From Fodinicola acaciae (GTDB lineage: Bacteria; Actinomycetota; Actinomycetes; Mycobacteriales; HKI-0501), in NCBI RefSeq assembly GCF_010993745.1, contig NZ_WOTN01000001.1, positions 2,297,235 to 2,361,234 of the forward strand: 64,000 nt of DNA. Reading direction: 5' to 3'. Both the position numbers and the translations under genes were made by a program. This document shows, piece after piece, positions 59,650 through 64,000 of the stretch (within the stretch, counting starts at the first letter, position 1; each line of letters begins with the position of its first letter). The notes beneath the pieces are model-generated. The model was not told where the DNA came from. It was given only the letters and a program-made list of their open reading frames with translations, and did no database searches.

Positions 59650-60906
59650 GTGAGCACCACCGAGTCATCGTCCGGGACAGGTGCGCGCCGAGGTCGGGTC
59701 GTGCCGCTCTGCTGGACGGCGATCCTGCTGGACGGGTTTGACCTTGTCGTCCTCGGCAGCGTCTTGCCGGTGCTGCTCGCCGGCCATGTCTGGGGTCTCA
59801 CCCCGGCCAGTGGTGCATTGATTTCCACGCTCGGTCTGGTCGGCATGACGATCGGCGCGATGGTCATCGGTACGGTCACCGAGCGGATCGGCCGGCGCCG
59901 CGCGGTGATCTTCTCCGTCATCACGTTCTCGCTCTTCACGCTGCTCTGCGCGTTCGCGCCGTCCGTGATGATCTTCGGCCTGCTGCGGCTGCTCGCCGGC
60001 ATCGGGCTCGGCGGCTGTCTGCCGATGTCGATCACGCTCACGGCCGAGCACTACGCCGGCACTCGGCGCGCAAACAGTGCCACGACGGTCATCATGACCG
60101 GCTACCACGTAGGCGCGATGGCCACCGCGCTGCTCGGCATCCTGTTCATCGACAGCCTCGGATGGAGGTCGCTGTTCGTCTTCGGCGCTCTTCCGGCCCT
60201 CGTCCTCGTACCGCTGATGCTTCGCTATCTGCCGGACTCGCCGACCGCGGTCACCGCCGATGACGCGAAGCCATCGATCAGGGCGGCGGTCGCGACGCTG
60301 TTCTCGCGTGGCCTGCTGTGGCCGACGATCGCCTTCTGGGTCACCTCGTTCATGGGCCTGATCCTGGTGTACGGACTCAACACCTGGCTGCCGGAGATCA
60401 TGCGGCAGGCCGGCTATCCGCTCGGAGCCGCGCTCGGACTGTTGCTGACCCTCAACTTCGGTGGCGTGGCCGGTCTGCTGGTCGCCGGCTTCGTCGCCGA
60501 CCGTGTCGGCATCGGACGTTCCACGATCGGCTGGTTCGTCGGCGGCGCGCTGTTTCTCGCGCTGCTCAGCGTTCGGATCCCGGCTGTCGGCCTGTACGTC
60601 GCGGTGTTCCTGGCCGGCGCCTTCGTCTTCAGCGCGCAGGTCCTGGTCTACGCGTACGTCACCCGGGCCTACCCGGACAAGGCGCGCGCAACTGGTCTCG
60701 GCTGGACCGCCGGCGTCGGCCGGGTCGGCGCGATCTGCGGCCCGCTGATCGGTGGCGCGCTGCTGACCGCCGGCATCGCCTATCCATGGGGCTTCTATGT
60801 CTTCGCCGCGGTCGCCGGGCTCGCTGCCATCGCGGTGGCGGCTGTCGGCAACGCCCAGCCGGCGCCGGCTACCAACGCGATCCGGGAGAAGTCCCAGGCG
60901 CTGTGA
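59650..60906 (+). CDS. MFS transporter, aromatic acid:H+ symporter (AAHS) type
   Basis: 418 residues from GTG 59650, with GGGAGG 5-6 bases upstream. Twelve transmembrane segments. TM1 has the AAHS signature [17 protein letters not shown] (about 24-40), and the loop 2-3 motif reads [13 protein letters not shown] (about 75-87). [20 protein letters not shown] and RYLPDSP mark the end of TM6. Members take up benzoate-like or protocatechuate-like acids. There is no catabolic gene next to it. panB lies 130 bases downstream with its own ribosome binding site. Confidence 0.88.
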   Translation: MSTTESSSGTGARRGRVVPLCWTAILLDGFDLVVLGSVLPVLLAGHVWGLTPASGALISTLGLVGMTIGAMVIGTVTERIGRRRAVIFSVITFSLFTLLCAFAPSVMIFGLLRLLAGIGLGGCLPMSITLTAEHYAGTRRANSATTVIMTGYHVGAMATALLGILFIDSLGWRSLFVFGALPALVLVPLMLRYLPDSPTAVTADDAKPSIRAAVATLFSRGLLWPTIAFWVTSFMGLILVYGLNTWLPEIMRQAGYPLGAALGLLLTLNFGGVAGLLVAGFVADRVGIGRSTIGWFVGGALFLALLSVRIPAVGLYVAVFLAGAFVFSAQVLVYAYVTRAYPDKARATGLGWTAGVGRVGAICGPLIGGALLTAGIAYPWGFYVFAAVAGLAAIAVAAVGNAQPAPATNAIREKSQAL

Positions 60907-61036
60907 GGTGTTTCTCAGCGCAGCGGTGACCGGGTCGTGCCACGCTGGTGACAACCCGGGGACGCGGCTCCACTGGTCGGATCACCAGGGTCCACGTCAG
61001 CAGTGGCCGCGCTTCGAGGCACCTCAGGAGGCTGCG

Positions 61037-61891
61037 ATGACACCGAACCGACCCCCGACCCCGCCGGCCGAGCCCGGCCTGTACGGCGGCATCACCAGCA
61101 GGCGGGTACGCGTACGCGACCTGACCTCCGCCAAGGAGCGTGGCGAGCGCTGGCCGATGCTCACCAGCTACGACCAGTACACCGCCGGCATCTTCGACGA
61201 GGCGGGCATCCCGGTGTTGCTGGTCGGCGACTCCGCGGCCAACAACGTCTACGGCTACGAGACGACGCTGCCGGTGACCATGGACGAACTGCTGCCGCTG
61301 GTGCGAGCCGTGGTACGGAGCACCAGCAGGGCTCTCGTCGTGGCCGACATGCCGTTCGGGTCCTTCGAGGCGTCGGCGGAGCAGGCGCTGGCCAGCGCCG
61401 TGCGGTTCATGAAGGCCGGTGCTCAGGCGGTGAAGCTGGAAGGCGGCCGCCGGGTCGCTCCACAGGTCGAGGCTCTGACTGGCGCCGGCATCCCGGTCAT
61501 GGCGCACATCGGCTTCACGCCGCAGCACGAGCACACGATCGGCGGCTATCGCGTACAGGGACGCGGGTCCGATGGCGACCGGTTGGTCGGCGACGCCATC
61601 TGTCTCGCTGAGGCCGGCGCGTTCGCGGTGGTCCTGGAGATGGTCCCGAGCGACGTGGCCAAGCGGATCACCGGCGAGCTGCGGATCCCGACCGTCGGAA
61701 TCGGCGCCGGCCCGCACTGCGACGCGCAGGTGCTGGTGTGGCAGGACATGGCCGGTATGCGTGGCGGCCGGATGCCGCGGTTCGTCAAGCAGTACGCGGA
61801 CCTGCGGACGATCCTCGCCGACGCGGTCAACCATTACGCCGACGACGTACGGTCCGGTGCGTTCCCGACCGACGTGCACTCGTTCGACTGA
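61037..61891 (+). CDS. panB: 3-methyl-2-oxobutanoate hydroxymethyltransferase (pantothenate synthesis)
   Basis: 284 residues, with AGGAGG 6 bases before the ATG. Conserved blocks: [20 protein letters not shown] (about 40-59), [20 protein letters not shown] (metal Asp), [15 protein letters not shown] (Lys/Glu), HIGFTPQ and [20 protein letters not shown] (about 220-239). It transfers a hydroxymethyl group from methylene-tetrahydrofolate to ketoisovalerate, the first committed step to pantothenate and CoA. The N-terminus has a Pro-rich extension of about 15 residues. It lies in the glnE-glnA2-panB neighbourhood shared with mycobacteria. Confidence 0.95.
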   Translation: MTPNRPPTPPAEPGLYGGITSRRVRVRDLTSAKERGERWPMLTSYDQYTAGIFDEAGIPVLLVGDSAANNVYGYETTLPVTMDELLPLVRAVVRSTSRALVVADMPFGSFEASAEQALASAVRFMKAGAQAVKLEGGRRVAPQVEALTGAGIPVMAHIGFTPQHEHTIGGYRVQGRGSDGDRLVGDAICLAEAGAFAVVLEMVPSDVAKRITGELRIPTVGIGAGPHCDAQVLVWQDMAGMRGGRMPRFVKQYADLRTILADAVNHYADDVRSGAFPTDVHSFD

Positions 61892-61942
61892 GCACGACGC
61901 TCGGGTCACGTCCCCGCGGAGACGTGACCCGAGCCGTACGAC

Positions 61943-62947
61943 CTACTGGAGAGTGCGCAGCTTCGGCAGCACGTCTTCGGAGAACTGGGTCAGGAACCGC
62001 TCCTGGTCGGCGCCGGGGCCGTGCAGCACGAGATGGTTCAGTCCGGCATCGACGTACGGCTTGATCTGCGCGACCGCGTCGTCCGGATCGGAGGCCACGA
62101 TCCATCGCTTGGCGACCTGCTCGATCGGCAGCTCGTCGGCCAGCCGCTCCATCTCCTGCGCCGAGTCGACCGAGTGCTTCTGCTCGGCGGTCAGCGACAG
62201 TGGGGCCCAGAACCGCGTGTTCTCCAGCGCGGCAGCGGGGTCGCGGTCGTAGGAGATCTTGATCTCGATCATCCGGTCGATCTCCACGGAGTCACGCTCG
62301 GCGGCAGCGGCGCCTTCCGCGACGGCCGGCATCAGCTTGTCGGTGTAGAGCTCCATCCCTTTACCGGACGTGCAAATGACACCGTCGCCGGCGCGACCCG
62401 CGTATTTGGCGACGACCGGGCCACCTGCCGCGATGTAGATCGGCACCGGCTTCTCCGGCCGGTCATAGATCTGCGCGTTGACCAGTTGGTAGTAGTCGCC
62501 CTTGAAGTTCACGACGTCCTCGGTCCAGAGCTCACGGATGAGGCGTACGGCCTCCCGCAGCCGCGCGAACCTTTCCTTGAACTCCGGCCAGTCTCGACCG
62601 GACACCGCGATCTCGTTCAGCGCCTCACCGGTGCCGACGCCCAGCATCACCCGGTCGTTGTACAGCAGCGCCATCGTCGCGAACGCCTGCGCGATCACCG
62701 CCGGGTTGTAGCGAAACGTCGGCGTCAGCACGCTGGTGCCGATCTGTACACGATTGGTCCGCTCGCCGACCGCGGCCATCCAGGAAAGCGCGAACGGCGC
62801 GTGTCCGCCTTCGTGACGCCACGGCAGGAAGTGGTCGGACACCACCACGCTGTCCAGGCCCACCTCCTCGGCCCGTACGGCGTACTCCACCAGGTCGCGC
62901 GGACCGAACTGCTCCGCCGACGCCTTGTATCCGACCTTCAGGCCCAC
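61943..62947 (-). CDS. fgd: F420-dependent glucose-6-phosphate dehydrogenase
   Basis: 334 residues from GTG 62947, with AGGAGAG 4 bases upstream. The luciferase-like TIM barrel begins [20 protein letters not shown]. Key Fgd features are [18 protein letters not shown] (about 38-55; the catalytic His, plus Trp), [13 protein letters not shown] (about 105-117; catalytic Glu) and [20 protein letters not shown] (about 170-189). It oxidises glucose-6-phosphate while reducing cofactor F420, so the organism makes F420. Tail to tail with panB, 51 bases apart. Confidence 0.93.
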   Translation of the reverse strand: MGLKVGYKASAEQFGPRDLVEYAVRAEEVGLDSVVVSDHFLPWRHEGGHAPFALSWMAAVGERTNRVQIGTSVLTPTFRYNPAVIAQAFATMALLYNDRVMLGVGTGEALNEIAVSGRDWPEFKERFARLREAVRLIRELWTEDVVNFKGDYYQLVNAQIYDRPEKPVPIYIAAGGPVVAKYAGRAGDGVICTSGKGMELYTDKLMPAVAEGAAAAERDSVEIDRMIEIKISYDRDPAAALENTRFWAPLSLTAEQKHSVDSAQEMERLADELPIEQVAKRWIVASDPDDAVAQIKPYVDAGLNHLVLHGPGADQERFLTQFSEDVLPKLRTLQ

Positions 62948-63038
62948 GTTCTCTCCTAGTTCCTGTCGCGCGAGTGTCGCCAGTTCGTCTCCGGCATAAC
63001 ACCAGATCCGCGCCGGCACATCCCCGGGGGTCGGCGAC

Positions 63039-64000
63039 TCAGATCGCCTCGCCGCCGACCGCGCCACCCTCGCGGACCGGCAGCTCGGCGAAGATCGCCG
63101 GCGGCTCGCGCCAGAGATCCGGCAAAGTGCCGGCCCGCGCATCACGGATCGCCGTCCACACGCGCTGCGAGGTGCACGGCATGTCGATGTGCCGCACTCC
63201 GAGGTGGGACAGCGCGTCCACGACGGCGTTCTGCACCGCTGGCGTGGAACCGACCGTCGGTGACTCGCCGATCCCCTTGGCACCGAGCGGGTTCAGGCTC
63301 GTCGGAGTCTGGGTGTTCACCGCCTCCAGGGTCGGCAGGTCGGCCGCGGTCGGGATCGTGTAGTCGACCAGCGTGCCTGTCTGCGGATTGCCGTCCTCGT
63401 CGTACGCGTACTGCTCCCACAGCGCCTGAGCGATGCCTTGCGCGATGCCGCCGTGCTGCTGGCCCTGGACGATCAACGGGTTGAGGATCCGACCGCAGTC
63501 GTCGACCGCGACGTGCCGGACCGGCGTCACGTGTCCGGTCTCCGTGTCGACCTCCACCACGGCCAGGTGCGCGCCGAACGGGAAGGTGCCATCGGCCTGC
63601 TTGAAGTCCAACGCCGCCGCCAGTGGTCCGCCGTCGGCGCTTGCCGCCTGCGCGAGCTGGGGCCAGCTGACCATCGCACCTGGCACGCCGCGTACGCCGA
63701 GGCCGGCTTCGGTGGAGCCGTCGGCCGCCACGACCTCGATGTCCTCCGCGTTGGCTTCCAGCAGCGTCGCGGCAAGCTCGCGAGCTCGGTCGAGGACAGC
63801 TCCGGCGGCCTGGTTCACCGCGCTTCCACCGACCTGCAGCGAGCGCGATCCGCCGGTGCCACCACCGCGCGGCACGAGCGCGGTGTCGGACTGGACGAAG
63901 CTGATCCGTTCCAGCGGGATGCCGAGCGTGTCCGCGACGATCATCGAGAAGGACGTGGCGTGGCCCTGTCCGTGCGCCGACGTGCCGACCGAGATGGTCG
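63039..64000 (-). CDS. Xanthine dehydrogenase/CoxL-family molybdenum-binding subunit, N-terminal part off the window
   Basis: The minus-strand frame is open from the window edge to TGA at 63039 (320 codons). It contains [20 protein letters not shown] (molybdopterin contact) and [16 protein letters not shown]. It also has [21 protein letters not shown] and the catalytic-Glu segment [20 protein letters not shown] near the C-terminus. These belong to the large subunit of molybdenum hydroxylases (aerobic CO dehydrogenase-like, xanthine dehydrogenase, others). Substrate-defining residues of CO dehydrogenase (the AYRCSFR loop) would be outside the window, so the substrate is open. Full family length is about 780, so about 60 percent is missing. 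It ends 91 bases upstream of fgd. Confidence 0.88.
   Translation of the reverse strand, partial: TISVGTSAHGQGHATSFSMIVADTLGIPLERISFVQSDTALVPRGGGTGGSRSLQVGGSAVNQAAGAVLDRARELAATLLEANAEDIEVVAADGSTEAGLGVRGVPGAMVSWPQLAQAASADGGPLAAALDFKQADGTFPFGAHLAVVEVDTETGHVTPVRHVAVDDCGRILNPLIVQGQQHGGIAQGIAQALWEQYAYDEDGNPQTGTLVDYTIPTAADLPTLEAVNTQTPTSLNPLGAKGIGESPTVGSTPAVQNAVVDALSHLGVRHIDMPCTSQRVWTAIRDARAGTLPDLWREPPAIFAELPVREGGAVGGEAI

Noticed and set aside
1-64000. CRISPR array, prophage, insertion sequence or integrase
   Set aside because: No regularly spaced repeats, phage structural genes, transposase motifs or tRNA-integrase junctions were found in the window.

Overview
This window comes from a high-GC actinomycete. 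Nearly all coding sequence is strongly GC3-biased, GTG starts are common, and the gene content is actinobacterial: CDP-alcohol phosphatidyltransferase plus mannoside acyltransferase for phosphatidylinositol mannosides, a Mce operon, F420-dependent glucose-6-phosphate dehydrogenase, GlnE/GlnA2, and an SsgA-family sporulation protein. The SsgA-like gene argues for a sporulating actinomycete rather than a mycobacterium. I cannot name the genus from sequence alone. No phage genes, transposases, rRNA or CRISPR arrays are visible.

Layout. 1-15.7 kb carries pieces of a cluster (thrS - HIT protein - pgsA - acyltransferase, all on the minus strand) that is contiguous in mycobacteria. Here it is spread out by an EF-G-like GTPase, a Tat-exported PHP protein, a polysaccharide deacetylase lipoprotein, an 1112-residue HEAT-type protein, an acetyltransferase, a small membrane protein, and a divergently transcribed pair (XRE protein plus GT-A-like glycosyltransferase) with some foreign-looking codons and its own operator region. 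15.8-21.2 kb: cupin/Gfo-Idh operon, amino acid permease plus universal stress protein, acetyltransferase plus dimethylargininase-like enzyme. 21.2-25.9 kb: a tight four-gene minus-strand operon with a ferritin-like di-iron protein, a flavin/2Fe-2S reductase, an M24 peptidase-like protein and an EphD-like hydrolase/dehydrogenase fusion. 26.1-34.9 kb: a complete Mce lipid importer operon (YrbE A and B, six Mce proteins, one Mce-associated protein) ending against a TetR regulator.

35-44.3 kb: VIT-type metal transporter; a divergent SRPBCC/TetR pair around a twin palindromic operator; a divergent VOC/GntR pair around another palindrome; oligopeptidase B; then an acyl-CoA ligase/cyclase operon divergent from an XRE-TetR fusion. 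The cyclase and the fusion regulator both appear degraded, with internal deletions and compensated frameshifts. 44.4-45.7 kb: tRNA-Val(CAC) on the minus strand, ssgB-like gene, then tRNA-Gly(GCC), tRNA-Cys(GCA) and tRNA-Val(GAC) on the plus strand, with clear terminators. 45.9-52.1 kb: a four-gene catabolic set (choline-kinase-like protein, APC permease, dimethylglycine-dehydrogenase-like protein and a shorter paralogue). 52.2-57.4 kb: glnE, a class I amidotransferase and glnA2. 57.7-64 kb: nadE, an aromatic-acid-type MFS transporter, panB, fgd and the end of a xanthine dehydrogenase/CoxL-type molybdenum enzyme running off the window.

The most interesting places to look again are the XRE/glycosyltransferase pair (11.2-13.7 kb), the di-iron/reductase operon (23.0-25.9 kb), the degraded cyclase/XRE-TetR locus (42.9-44.3 kb), and the two near-identical tRNA-Val genes lying as inverted repeats around the ssgB-like gene. 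No intergenic gap exceeds 300 bases; the largest are 10997-11284, 45158-45443, 57420-57653, 1087-1319, 59421-59649 and 44490-44716, and what they hold is given in the features or findings.
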